A stretch of DNA of 64,000 nucleotides from Pararhodobacter oceanensis (GTDB taxonomy: Bacteria > Pseudomonadota > Alphaproteobacteria > Rhodobacterales > Rhodobacteraceae): NCBI RefSeq assembly GCF_003076755.1, contig NZ_QDKM01000013.1, positions 1-64,000 on the forward strand, written 5' to 3'. The position numbers were made by a program, and so were the translations under genes. The notes below the pieces were generated by a model, which worked only from the letters and a program-made list of their open reading frames with translations, did not search any database and was not told where the DNA came from. Positions 1-8,429 of the stretch are shown here, one piece after another (position 1 is the stretch's first letter; every line of letters starts with the position of its first letter).

Positions 1-72
1 ATGACGCTGGAAACCGTCGCCGCCATTTGCGACACTACCTCCATGGACCCGGCGACAATCGCCGCCCTGTAA
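1..72 (+). CDS. Possible 3' end of a gene starting at or before the window edge
   Basis: Frame 1 is open from the first base to a TAA at 70-72 and would give 23 residues ending DPATIAAL. The window begins exactly at an ATG codon, which may be internal to a longer gene. The fragment is too short to assign to any family. Nothing recognisable lies between it and the IS remnant that begins near 240. It may be the tail of a real gene or chance; the call rests only on the open frame. Confidence 0.25.
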   Translation: MTLETVAAICDTTSMDPATIAAL

Positions 73-239
73 CTGCGGCCAAGCCAAGGCCGAAGAACAA
101 AGTTACACCAGTTCCTGGGACACGATCGAGATTGGCGGTAGGTTGCTGCGAAATGGCAATGTCGTTTGGGGCGGAAGATGGTTGTAGACTGGTCATGGAC
201 GGTCAGGAATTGCTGCGCCTGACATGGGGACTTAAAACA

Positions 240-835
240 GCCCATGATCTTTTCTCGCCGTTTGGTGTGCCGGTGCGACGCCTCGGAGCGATTGTTTAAT
301 CCTTTGTGTGAGCGATGAACTATGCTTTAGCAAAGCCCCCTTACGGCGGCGCGATAGCTGCGCAGTTTGTCGGTCACGAGAACCCGTGGCATGCCCCTTT
401 GCTGCTTCAGTTTTCGGAGAAATCGCTTGGCCGCATGAGTGTTCCTGCGACTTTGGACCAGGATCTCCAGTACGTCGCCGTTCGCGTCGACCGCGCGCCA
501 AAGCCAGTGCTTCTGGCCTCGGGTCGAAATCATGGCCTCGTCGAGGTGCCATTTGTCGGCCGGTGCTGGACGGTCGCGCCGGATTTTGGCGGCAATCTGT
601 GTGCCGAACCGCTGGGACCACACCCGGATGCTTTCATACGAAGTAATCACGTCGCGCTCGGCTAGCAGATCCTCGACATCGCGCAGGCTCAGCGCAAAAC
701 GATGATACGCCCAGACGGCGTAAGCGATGATAGAGCGGGGGAAGCGAAAGCCCCTCATGCGAGATTGTGAAACCTGGCTGATCATGTCCAATGGCAAAGC
801 ATGCAGCTGTCCGCGTCAACAACCTGACAAAGCCC
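240..835 (-). mobile_element. IS6-family insertion sequence remnant, copy 1 (dead transposase)
   Basis: The minus strand from about 797 down encodes an IS6/IS26-type DDE transposase with the usual order: an N-terminal SRMRGFRFPRSIIAYAVW stretch, the first catalytic Asp in KWHLDEA, the second in VLVTDKLRSY, and the region before the catalytic Glu in RREKIMG. A TAA stop at 327-329 follows VRGLC; the copy near 25800-26400 reads through at this codon as CPSIDH. Beyond the stop the frame still looks like transposase as far as IMG at about 240, where similarity ends, so about 70 C-terminal residues are missing. Homology to copy 2 covers about 595 bp and ends near 835. No intact terminal inverted repeats were found. 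The element is inactive and is one of three same-orientation remnants in the window. Confidence 0.85.
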
Positions 836-888
836 GCGCGCATCAGGCGAGTAATTCAACCGAACCGTTTGGAAGAAATACCGCTGTT

Positions 889-1521
889 CTAACGCGACGG
901 CGGAACAGCGCAGCGCGGGTGTTCGAGGAACAGGCGCGCTGTCTCGGTGACGAATTCATGTTGAACGCGGGCGGCGGCAAGTCGTTGGTCCAGATCAAGG
1001 CAACCATTCCGCAGAAATTCACTCATCACGATAACATAGTAATGTTCGGCAATCCGCCGTGCCCGAACCTCATCGAGTCCCATCGCAGAGAAAATCTGGG
1101 TATAGCCCTGAATCCGGTTTTCATCCTCGCTTTGGATGCGCTGCAGCAACTGCGGATCACTCGCCGCTGCCAGACGCAGGAACACCGATTGCGGCCCGCT
1201 CACCATTCGAATGACGTATTCGAAGACGTCCCACAGCCGGTCTGCAGGCGGCTTTTCTGAATCGATCAGGTGATGCACTGCCGTCGTGCGCCCGAGCCGG
1301 TAAATCCACCGGTCAACAACCGCATCAATCAGATCCTGACGATTCTTGAAATGCCAATAGAAACTACCGCGCGTGACTTTCAGGCGCTTGGCAATTGGGT
1401 CTACCTTGACCGTATCCAACGACCCTTCGGACAACGCGCCCCAGGCGGCGTCGATCCAGTCGTCGCGCGTCAAATGCACGCTCTGGCTTTCTCCGGGTTT
1501 TGTTGTCGGTTGCTTTGACAC
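889..1521 (-). CDS. TetR/AcrR-family transcriptional regulator
   Basis: This 210-residue protein has the TetR N-terminal helix-turn-helix at about residues 18-65, with the recognition segment VTRGSFYWHFKNRQDL, and a variable helical ligand-binding domain behind it. It is the last gene of a minus-strand run (hydrolase, TRAP M, Q and P subunits, sulfatase, TetR) and starts only 6 bp after the sulfatase stop, so it is probably co-transcribed and controls that operon. Its likely operator is the group of ATACAC/GTGTAT repeats upstream of the first gene, at 7763-7826. TetR proteins usually repress until a small ligand binds; here the ligand would be the compound imported or hydrolysed by the operon, which is inference. 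Family call secure, target inferred. Confidence 0.88.
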   Translation of the reverse strand: MSKQPTTKPGESQSVHLTRDDWIDAAWGALSEGSLDTVKVDPIAKRLKVTRGSFYWHFKNRQDLIDAVVDRWIYRLGRTTAVHHLIDSEKPPADRLWDVFEYVIRMVSGPQSVFLRLAAASDPQLLQRIQSEDENRIQGYTQIFSAMGLDEVRARRIAEHYYVIVMSEFLRNGCLDLDQRLAAARVQHEFVTETARLFLEHPRCAVPPSR

Positions 1522-1527
1522 AGGTAT

Positions 1528-3105
1528 TCACCACTCTCCGATGCGGACGCCAACAAAATGCTCTTTTGCCGTGCGCTTGTCGACGGCGGCGTCGGCTTCT
1601 GTGGTCCTGTAGCGCCGCCGGGCAATCTTGTCGAACAGTAACGCCTGCAAGGTGTTGCGTTCATTCTGGTGGTTCGGGCAGGTTCCGAGGTCGGTGACTT
1701 CGTCGGGATCTGCCTGCATATCGAAAAGCTGGGGTTGATACCCCAACCAGGCAATATACTTCCAGCGGTCGGTGCGGAGCATGAAACCATGCGCCCCTGT
1801 GGGGCCGAGACCAAGCTCCAGACGGGCGGCGGAATAGCTGTAGTCGGCCTCGGAAAGCACCGCCTGATGCGCGGGCTGGCTGCGCGTCCCGTCCAGATAG
1901 CCGGCCAGCGTTACACCCTCGAGATACTGATCATCTGGCGGCAGCCCCGCCAGATCCAGAAAAGTGGGCAGCAGGTCAATCGACTGCACCAGATCATTCA
2001 CAACGTTGCCGTGTGTCGCCTGCGCCGAGGCGCGCGGATCAGCGATAATGAGCGGCACGCGGGACGAGGCATCGTGGAAGAGTTCCTTGTCGCCCAGCCA
2101 ATGATCGCCCAGATAATCGCCGTGGTCCGAGGTGAACACGACAACCGTATTCTCAAGCTGCCCGCAAGCGGCAAGATGTTCCATCAGCCGGCCGATCTCA
2201 TCGTCGATCTGTGTGATCAGGCCCATATAGGCGGGAATGACAGCCTCGCGCACGGTATCGCGCGAGAACGACGCCGACTGCTGCAGGCCCATGAAGGCCC
2301 CGTAGACCGGGTGCGGTTCCCGGCGCTCGGTCTCGGTGCGCACGGCAGGCGATACGTCATCGGCCGAATAGAGGGCGTGATAGGGGGCCGGCGCGACATA
2401 GGGCCAATGCGGCTTGATGAAACTCAGGTGCAAGAGCCAGGGGTCTTTGCCGGCCTCGTCAATAAATTCGATGGCGCGGTTGGTCATATAGGCGGTTTCG
2501 GAATGCTCGGCGGGAAGTCGGGCGGGGTAAGGGGCCGATTTCATCTCCCAACCCGAAATCACCCTGCCTTCCGGGGTTTCAACCGAATTTGCAAAGTCAT
2601 GCCATGGATTGCTGGAAACGTAACCCAGTGAGCGCAGCCAGCTGTTATACGCCACATCACCCCGCCGCGAGATGAGCTGTTCGGTATGAATTCCGTCATC
2701 GCGGTCAAAGGGCTCGAAGCCACCCGTCATCAGGTGTCGGCCACGCGGCGACCCGGGATCAATCCCAAGGCGGCGCAATTCGGCGGGATCGCGGCGCAGA
2801 TGGGTTTTGCCCACCACCGCCACGCGGTATGCCGCGCAGAGATGATCACCCATGGTCATCTCGTCCGGTGCCAGCGGCACGCCGTTCCAGCTGGCCCCAT
2901 GCGATGATACATAGCGTCCGGTGTAGGTGCAGGCGCGCGAGGGTCCGCAAACGGGTGCCTGAACATAGGCGCGGTCAAACCGCACGCCGCGAGCTGCCAG
3001 GGCATCGATGTTGGGGGTCTGCAATGCTGGATGGCCCGCGCAACCGAGATAATCCCAGCGCAACTGGTCGCACATGATGAACAAGATGTTCGGACGGGGG
3101 GACAT
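1528..3105 (-). CDS. Sulfatase-superfamily hydrolase (aryl/choline-sulfatase or phosphonate monoester hydrolase-like)
   Basis: The 525-residue product belongs to the alkaline phosphatase/sulfatase superfamily. Asp13 with Gln14 near the N-terminus (FIMCDQ) is a metal-ligand position. Cys53 in CGPSR fits the CxPxR signature in which Cys becomes formylglycine, and TYTGR follows. GKTH (100-103) and TSDHGDYLGDH (325-335, metal-binding Asp327/His328) complete the site, with Lys340 nearby. The CGPSRACTYTGRY context and the length of about 520 residues resemble the phosphonate monoester hydrolase/phosphodiesterase branch as much as true sulfatases, so the bond cleaved (S-O or P-O) is open. No signal peptide is seen, so it should act in the cytoplasm on a substrate imported by the upstream TRAP system. 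Activity needs a formylglycine-generating enzyme, not present in this window. Confidence 0.88.
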   Translation of the reverse strand: MSPRPNILFIMCDQLRWDYLGCAGHPALQTPNIDALAARGVRFDRAYVQAPVCGPSRACTYTGRYVSSHGASWNGVPLAPDEMTMGDHLCAAYRVAVVGKTHLRRDPAELRRLGIDPGSPRGRHLMTGGFEPFDRDDGIHTEQLISRRGDVAYNSWLRSLGYVSSNPWHDFANSVETPEGRVISGWEMKSAPYPARLPAEHSETAYMTNRAIEFIDEAGKDPWLLHLSFIKPHWPYVAPAPYHALYSADDVSPAVRTETERREPHPVYGAFMGLQQSASFSRDTVREAVIPAYMGLITQIDDEIGRLMEHLAACGQLENTVVVFTSDHGDYLGDHWLGDKELFHDASSRVPLIIADPRASAQATHGNVVNDLVQSIDLLPTFLDLAGLPPDDQYLEGVTLAGYLDGTRSQPAHQAVLSEADYSYSAARLELGLGPTGAHGFMLRTDRWKYIAWLGYQPQLFDMQADPDEVTDLGTCPNHQNERNTLQALLFDKIARRRYRTTEADAAVDKRTAKEHFVGVRIGEW

Positions 3106-3164
3106 GGGCGGCTCCCTATGATGAATGTGCGCCGCTCCCGTTGGTCGGAGGCGGCGCTGTCGGG

Positions 3165-4193
3165 TTACTCGGCGGCGAGTTCGGCCGAAACATTGGCCAT
3201 CTCGGCCTGCAGGGCTTCGTAGAAATCGCGCGCGGGTCGGCCGGTTGCCTCGACTTCATCGATCAGGCGTTCGATCACCGGTTGCAGGCGTTCGGCCGCC
3301 GCAGCGCGATCTTCCGGCGAGACAACGATGATCTCGTTGCCGCGCTCTTGCGCAGCGGCAATCGCCTGCGCGTCGATCTGCTGGAAACACTCGGCTTCGT
3401 GTCGGGCGACCGCATCACCTGAGAAATGGGTGTCCACCAGTTCCTGCAGATCGGCGGGCAACGAGTCGTAAAACTGGTGGCTCATGCCCATGAAAGTGAG
3501 GCCAACAGCAAGATCGCCTTGGATATGTTGTTGCGCGACCTCGTCCAGATGGAAAGTCGGCACCGCGGTCCATGGCGCGATGGCCCCGTCGATGACGCCG
3601 CGCTGCATGGCTTCATAGACCTCGGGCAGCGGCATCCCCGCCGGAACTCCGCCGAAGGCTTCGGTCAGCGCGGTCAGGCCCGGACCTGAGACCCGCATCC
3701 GGCGGCCTTCAAGTTCGGTAAACTCGTCCAGCGGCGCGGCCATGTGAAACTGGTAAGGGGTGGTCAGAATGATGGCCAGCAAGTGGATATCGGCAAATTC
3801 CTCGGCCAGCCAGGTCTGTGCAAGGCGCGTCATCGCGATCGACCCGGCGACGTTGTCCTCGACCAGCAGCGGCACGGTGGCGAGTTCCGACAGGGCAAAG
3901 CGGCCGGGAACATAGGTCAGCGGCCCCTGCGAGATATCGGTGACGCCGCGCACGACCTGCTCGAATTGCAGCGTCGGGTTCGCAAAGGCGGTGCCGCCGT
4001 GATAGGATTCAAAATCGATCCTGCCGCCCGAGGCCTCGGCGAGGTCCTGCATCATGCTTTGTGCGCCACACACGAACAGCGGTGCCGTCGGCGACCCCAT
4101 GGTGCTGTAACGCAAGGTGAAATCAGCACCATAGGCCAGCGTCGCCAGCGGCGTGAGGGCGGCCGCAAAGGCCAGGCTCTTGATTGCAGTCAT
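3165..4193 (-). CDS. TRAP transporter periplasmic substrate-binding protein (DctP family)
   Basis: The 342-residue protein has a Sec signal peptide (about residues 1-22, cleavage near LAYGA) and the DctP fold. In DctP proteins a conserved arginine, here in the RRMRVSGPG segment near residue 165, usually clamps the substrate carboxylate. The start chosen is the ATG at 4193, preceded by GGGAGG at good spacing; an upstream ATG at 4217 adds eight unlikely residues. It is followed by the sulfatase and preceded by both TRAP membrane subunits, so P, Q and M form a complete set. The ligand is probably an organic anion, since TRAP systems mostly carry carboxylates or sulfonates, but the sequence alone does not identify it. 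Confidence 0.92.
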   Translation of the reverse strand: MTAIKSLAFAAALTPLATLAYGADFTLRYSTMGSPTAPLFVCGAQSMMQDLAEASGGRIDFESYHGGTAFANPTLQFEQVVRGVTDISQGPLTYVPGRFALSELATVPLLVEDNVAGSIAMTRLAQTWLAEEFADIHLLAIILTTPYQFHMAAPLDEFTELEGRRMRVSGPGLTALTEAFGGVPAGMPLPEVYEAMQRGVIDGAIAPWTAVPTFHLDEVAQQHIQGDLAVGLTFMGMSHQFYDSLPADLQELVDTHFSGDAVARHEAECFQQIDAQAIAAAQERGNEIIVVSPEDRAAAAERLQPVIERLIDEVEATGRPARDFYEALQAEMANVSAELAAE

Positions 4194-4216
4194 GTCATTC
4201 CTCCCAGATTGTGACA

Positions 4217-4729
4217 TTAAAGTTCAGTAGAATTCTCGACGGACACCCGCCCCTGGGCGATCCCCAGCGCCCCGTTCAGCGCCGCCAGCAGGGCAACACC
4301 CAAGCCAAAAGCGGCAATGCCGTAAGTGACCAGCGGCTTGATGTGCAGGATCTCGGTCACCTGTCCGGTGCGCTGCAGGTAGATGCCGGTGTCCAGCGCC
4401 ATCCAGCACAAGAACAGCACGCCGCCCGCGCCGACGAGGCTCCAGAACACGTCAAGCCCCCGGCGCAGCGAGGCCGGCGCGGCAGCCGTGGCGACCTCGA
4501 CGTTGAGATGCGTGCGACGATCAAAGGCCGCCGGCAGGCCAAAGAAGCCGACAACCACCATCAACAGCGCGACCAGTTCAATGGCACCATGGATCGAAAA
4601 GCCGGGCGCCAGATGCCGCGCAAGAACATCAAGCACAACGATCGCCACCATCGAAACCAGACCCAACCCGGCCAGCCACGCCATGATCTGCGCGAGGCGC
4701 GAGAGTAGCCTTTGCAACCTATCAACCAT
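4217..4729 (-). CDS. TRAP transporter small permease subunit (DctQ family)
   Basis: This 170-residue integral membrane protein has the four predicted membrane segments of the small TRAP subunit (LAGLGLVSMVAIVVLDVLA near residue 20, then IELVALLMVVVGFFGLP, the VGAGGVLFLCWMAL stretch, and a C-terminal YGIAAFGLGVALLAALNG stretch). DctQ proteins scaffold the large DctM permease and help couple uptake to an ion gradient in the inner membrane. The gene lies between the DctM gene (12 bp upstream) and the DctP gene (23 bp downstream) in one operon. The family is divergent, but the context makes the call secure. Confidence 0.92.
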   Translation of the reverse strand: MVDRLQRLLSRLAQIMAWLAGLGLVSMVAIVVLDVLARHLAPGFSIHGAIELVALLMVVVGFFGLPAAFDRRTHLNVEVATAAAPASLRRGLDVFWSLVGAGGVLFLCWMALDTGIYLQRTGQVTEILHIKPLVTYGIAAFGLGVALLAALNGALGIAQGRVSVENSTEL

Positions 4730-4741
4730 GTCAGGGCCTCC

Positions 4742-6046
4742 TCAGTTGAATAAAAGATTGGGCAGAAATAGCACCAGTCCGGGAAAGACGATGAACAGCG
4801 CGATACGCAAGATATCGGCGACCACGAAGGGCATCACACCCGCGAAGGCATCGATGATCGAGATCTGCGGTGTCACGCGCGACAGCAGGAACACGTTCAT
4901 GCCGATGGGCGGGGTCAGCAGGCCGAACTCGACCACCATCACCATGATGATGCCGAACCAGACCGGATCGAACCCGGCCTGCTGGACCAGCGGGAACACC
5001 ACCGGCGTAAAGATGAACAGGATGGCAATCGAATCGAGCACGCAGCCCATCAGGACAAAGAAAGCCAAAAGCAGCAGGATCAGGCCGGTCGGCGACAGAT
5101 CCATCCAGGTCACGAAATCCACGATGGCGTTGGGAATGCGCGAGGCTTGCAGAAAATACTCGTAAAAGCTGATGCCGATGACGATGAACAGGATCATCGT
5201 TGAGAGCTGCACGGTCTCGGCGATGGCTTCGCGGAACACCCGCATGGAGAGACGGCGGCTGATCACCCCCACCAGCATCGCGCCCGCAGCCCCGATGGCT
5301 GCGCCTTCGGTGGGGGTGAAGAAGCCGACGAAAATGCCGCCCATCACCAGCGTGAACAGTGCCGCGATTCCCCAAATATTGCGGAGCGAGGCGACGCGCC
5401 CGCGCCACGAAACCCGGGTGCCCAGCGGCGCGTAATCGGGGCGGAACCGCAGCCAAACCCAGACCGTCGCCATATAGAACAGCGTGGCGATCAACCCGGG
5501 CAGAAAGCCCGCGGCGAACAGGCGTCCAATCGAGGTTTCGGTGATGATCGCATAGACGATCAGCGGCAGCGACGGCGGGATCAGGATCCCCAGCGTCGCC
5601 CCGGCCGCGACTGATCCACCGGCCAGCCGCGAGTTATAGCCCAGCTTGAGCATTGGCGGCACCGCGATGCGCGCCATGGTGCTGACCGTGGCGACGCTGG
5701 TTCCGCAGACCGCGCCAAAGCCGGCGCAAGACAGGATCGACGCCATCGACAGCCCGCCCGGGCGGTGCCCGACAAAGGTATTGGCCGCTGTGAACATCGC
5801 ATCCGCCATACCGATACGCACCGCCAGCACGCCCATGAACAGGAACATCGGCAAGGTCGATAACGTGTAGTTCGACAGCGCGGAAACCGGCGCTTGCGAC
5901 ACCACAAAGAGCATCGTGTCCCAGCCGTGGATCAGCGTCAGGCCGCCGCCGCCCACGATCATCAGTGCCAGCCCGATCGGCGCGCGCAGCGCGATCAGCG
6001 CCAGCAGCGCGACAAATCCGGCCAGCCCTATGCCTTGAGCGCTCAT
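4742..6046 (-). CDS. TRAP transporter large permease subunit (DctM family)
   Basis: The 434-residue, strongly hydrophobic protein carries DctM signatures, including PMFLFMGVLAVRIGMADAMF, GASVA-like CGTSVATVSTM and the GILIPPSLPLIVYAI segment with its conserved prolines. DctM is the ion-coupled translocation subunit in the inner membrane. The start chosen is the ATG at 6046, whose first bases overlap the TGA of the upstream hydrolase gene (ATGA), indicating translational coupling; a longer open frame to 6166 runs inside the hydrolase gene and is rejected. Together with the DctQ and DctP genes it makes a complete tripartite importer next to two hydrolases, which suggests uptake followed by hydrolysis of the same compound. 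Confidence 0.93.
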   Translation of the reverse strand: MSAQGIGLAGFVALLALIALRAPIGLALMIVGGGGLTLIHGWDTMLFVVSQAPVSALSNYTLSTLPMFLFMGVLAVRIGMADAMFTAANTFVGHRPGGLSMASILSCAGFGAVCGTSVATVSTMARIAVPPMLKLGYNSRLAGGSVAAGATLGILIPPSLPLIVYAIITETSIGRLFAAGFLPGLIATLFYMATVWVWLRFRPDYAPLGTRVSWRGRVASLRNIWGIAALFTLVMGGIFVGFFTPTEGAAIGAAGAMLVGVISRRLSMRVFREAIAETVQLSTMILFIVIGISFYEYFLQASRIPNAIVDFVTWMDLSPTGLILLLLAFFVLMGCVLDSIAILFIFTPVVFPLVQQAGFDPVWFGIIMVMVVEFGLLTPPIGMNVFLLSRVTPQISIIDAFAGVMPFVVADILRIALFIVFPGLVLFLPNLLFN

Positions 6047-7740
6047 GTCAGGCGTCCCCCGGAGACGAAGGTGCCGATCCGGTTGCCAGCGGTCACCGGC
6101 ACCACCAGATGCGACGGGTGCTCGGCGTTGTGATGGATCGTGACCCGTGCCGCTTTGGCGCTCCACAAATGGCCCTGACAGATTGCATCCAGAGCCTGCG
6201 CCGGGGCCTCGTCATCGGCGCATTTGATCCGCAACCCTAGTTGCTCGCCGGGTTTCAGCGCAATGGCATAGGGGCGCACCTCGATGGCGAACTCGGTCAC
6301 CGCGCCCGGCTCAAGCGGCTCACGCTTGTCGTGGGGGTGCCATGGCTGCCAAGGCGTGCTGCGCTCGGGGTCGGTTGCGCGCTGCGAGCCACGCAGCCAG
6401 CCCCGGGTCAGCAGCGTTTCCTTGCCTTCGGCGTCGCGGTGCAGGATCGAGACGAAGAATAGCGCCTCGGTGTCGGTGGTGCTGGCGTGCAGGTTCAGCA
6501 CCATAGGCCCGCAGACCTCGGTTTCTTCAACCATCGGATACGACCAGAACTCGACGTTTTCGCGCTTGTAGGGCGAGTCGGCAAAAGACGTGGCCCCCTC
6601 GCCTGCCGCATACTCGCGCTCGGACATTTCGCCGTTTTCATGCAGGTAAAAGCGGGTAAAGCGTGTCTCGGGCAAGGGCCATTTGGCGGCGCTTTTCCAG
6701 GTGCCGGTGCCGACAACGAATAGGTTGACGTCGGGCTCGTCCATCATCCCGGTATCATTTTCCTTGAGCCAATGATCGAACCAGCGCAGCGCCTCAAGGT
6801 GATACTGATAGAACGGCCGGTCCAGATAGACCGGCGGGCCGATGGTCAGTTTGCGCGGGCCGTTCCAGTTCTGGAAACTGCGCAGCGCCCCCGGCAAATG
6901 CAGCCCATGCACGCCCCAACACGCGCCGAAATACCCCGGCACCGTGCATCCGCGATCATAGTCAACCGACCGAGCCCGGAAATAGGCGTTATCCAGCGGC
7001 ATTTGCAGAATGTCGGCGATCATGCCGTTCTGTCCGGCCAGAGGATCGGTCAGGATCTTGCGCAGGAAATCGACCGACATCAGGTCATCATCGGCGCTGG
7101 CCTCGGCGTTTCCGGCGTCAAAAGCGGTCTGGCCGATCTCGTCGACCAGCAGGCTTTTCAGCCGCGCATTGTCGAGGCTGGGCAGCCACATCTGCATGAA
7201 GCGGTGGCTGAGGATGCCGCCGTGATAATAGCGGTCCCGGTACATGTCGGTATAACCATAGGGCGCAAAGATCGCCTTCAGCGCGGGGGGTGATAGTTGC
7301 GCGACCAGCGGCTGGACGATGGCAAAGAACGAGATACCAAACATGCCCAGATTGCCCGAACACCACGGTTGTTCCGCCAGCCAGCCGATCGCCTCGGCCA
7401 GATCCTTGATCGTGCGCGGACCGAGGTTTTCATAGGTCCCCCCCGATGCCCCTGTCCCGCGCACATTGACCACAACATGCGCATAGCCCCGGCGGGCAAA
7501 GAAATCGGCTGAACCGGCCTCCAGATGTCCGCGATCATGGCTAAACCCGATGGGCCGCATCGGCATGAATTGCTCGTCCGTGCTGTAGGCATGCGCGCTG
7601 ACCACTGCGGGATACTGCCCTGCACCTTGCGGCCGCGTCACCACGGCTGCCAGCGTGATCCCGTCCGACACCGGAATCGTGAGGGTTTCGCGCATAGGGG
7701 TGTGCTGCCGCTTAGACAGCGACCAATCGACCGAAAACAT
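6043..7740 (-). CDS. CocE/NonD-family alpha/beta hydrolase (X-Pro dipeptidyl-peptidase S15-like)
   Basis: This 565-residue enzyme has the S15/CocE alpha/beta-hydrolase domain: RGYAHVVVNVRGTGASGG (about 93-102) followed by the nucleophile elbow GISFFA with the likely catalytic Ser137 (other members have GxSYxx). A C-terminal beta-sandwich-type region contains VLNLHASTTDTEALFFV, as in the jelly-roll domain of CocE proteins. The family hydrolyses esters or amides; the substrate is unknown. The start is the ATG at 7740, behind GGAGGA; an in-frame ATG at 7770 lies within an operator-like repeat. No signal peptide is seen, so it is cytoplasmic. As first gene of the operon it overlaps the DctM gene and probably acts on the compound the TRAP system brings in. 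Confidence 0.88.
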   Translation of the reverse strand: MFSVDWSLSKRQHTPMRETLTIPVSDGITLAAVVTRPQGAGQYPAVVSAHAYSTDEQFMPMRPIGFSHDRGHLEAGSADFFARRGYAHVVVNVRGTGASGGTYENLGPRTIKDLAEAIGWLAEQPWCSGNLGMFGISFFAIVQPLVAQLSPPALKAIFAPYGYTDMYRDRYYHGGILSHRFMQMWLPSLDNARLKSLLVDEIGQTAFDAGNAEASADDDLMSVDFLRKILTDPLAGQNGMIADILQMPLDNAYFRARSVDYDRGCTVPGYFGACWGVHGLHLPGALRSFQNWNGPRKLTIGPPVYLDRPFYQYHLEALRWFDHWLKENDTGMMDEPDVNLFVVGTGTWKSAAKWPLPETRFTRFYLHENGEMSEREYAAGEGATSFADSPYKRENVEFWSYPMVEETEVCGPMVLNLHASTTDTEALFFVSILHRDAEGKETLLTRGWLRGSQRATDPERSTPWQPWHPHDKREPLEPGAVTEFAIEVRPYAIALKPGEQLGLRIKCADDEAPAQALDAICQGHLWSAKAARVTIHHNAEHPSHLVVPVTAGNRIGTFVSGGRLT

Positions 7741-8101
7741 ATAGCTCCTCCCCAGACGCTCTCCATACACATCTGCATGTTGAAGTGTATGGGGCAGATG
7801 CGCGCTGAGTCAATACACTTATGTATGTCGCGGAGTTGATTGATAAGTCGTTGAAAAACAACGCTAAAGACAAGCAGTCACCCCGACACTTATGCCGTCG
7901 CTCGAAAATATATCTGCGGATCGCGAGTGAACTGAGATCGCATTTGGCGGATGGGAAAGAGAACCTGCAGCCCTATGCGGCGCCCGAACCGGCGCGCATT
8001 CGATGGTGCTGCAGATCTTATTAACCCTTCACAATTAGCAAGCCGCGCCGCCCATCGGTTCAGAGTGGCATCCCCTGATCCTGCAGGCGGCGCGGCTATT
8101 G
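7741..8101. other. Intergenic region with promoter of the TRAP-hydrolase operon
   Basis: The gap lies between the hydrolase start and the ferredoxin stop. Both flanking genes are on the minus strand, so the left part holds the promoter of the hydrolase/TRAP operon and the right part the 3' end of the P450 operon. The left part contains the operator-like repeats described separately. A 67-codon open frame at 7821-8024 has no ribosome binding site or recognisable family and is not called. No clear terminator hairpin with a U-tract was found after the ferredoxin gene. Confidence 0.5.
7763..7826. promoter_or_regulatory. Candidate TetR operator cluster (ATACAC repeats)
   Basis: CCATACAC at 7763-7770 is perfectly inverted as GTGTATGG at 7785-7792, 14 bp apart. 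A second imperfect dyad, ATACACTTATGTAT, lies at 7813-7826. The shared ATACAC/GTGTAT half-site occurs three times in 62 bp just upstream of the hydrolase start. This is where a repressor of the operon would bind, and the TetR gene closing the same operon is the obvious candidate. Binding is inferred. Confidence 0.5.
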
Positions 8102-8419
8102 TCACATCTCGTCGGGCACCCGCAGGACAATCCCGTCGAGCGCATCGCTCATGATGATCTGGCACGACAGGCGCGATTGCTCGGTGCGGTCGGTCGCGGT
8201 CATGTCCAGCATCGCATCCTCGTGATCCGAGATCTCCGGCAAGGGGCCGGGCGCATCTTCGACGAAACAATGACAGGTCGCGCAGGCCAGCGAGCCGCCG
8301 CATTCACCCAGAATTGCGGTGAGACCGTTATGAATGGCGGCCTCCATCAGGCTTTGGCCATTGGGAACCGCCAATGTGTTTTTGCTGCCATCGGGAAGGA
8401 TATAGGTGGCCTTGGGCAT
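8102..8419 (-). CDS. [2Fe-2S] ferredoxin (adrenodoxin/putidaredoxin type)
   Basis: The 105-residue protein has the plant/adrenodoxin ferredoxin cluster motif: Cys40, Cys46 and Cys49 (CX5CX2C) and a fourth ligand at Cys86 in RLSCQI. The length and the SDHEDAMLD segment match the vertebrate/putidaredoxin class that supplies electrons to bacterial cytochrome P450s. It starts 10 bp after the P450 stop and is surely co-transcribed with it, so it should be the electron donor to that P450. The matching FAD-dependent ferredoxin reductase is not in this window and would have to come from elsewhere in the genome. Confidence 0.93.
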   Translation of the reverse strand: MPKATYILPDGSKNTLAVPNGQSLMEAAIHNGLTAILGECGGSLACATCHCFVEDAPGPLPEISDHEDAMLDMTATDRTEQSRLSCQIIMSDALDGIVLRVPDEM

Positions 8420-8429
8420 GGGAACTCCG

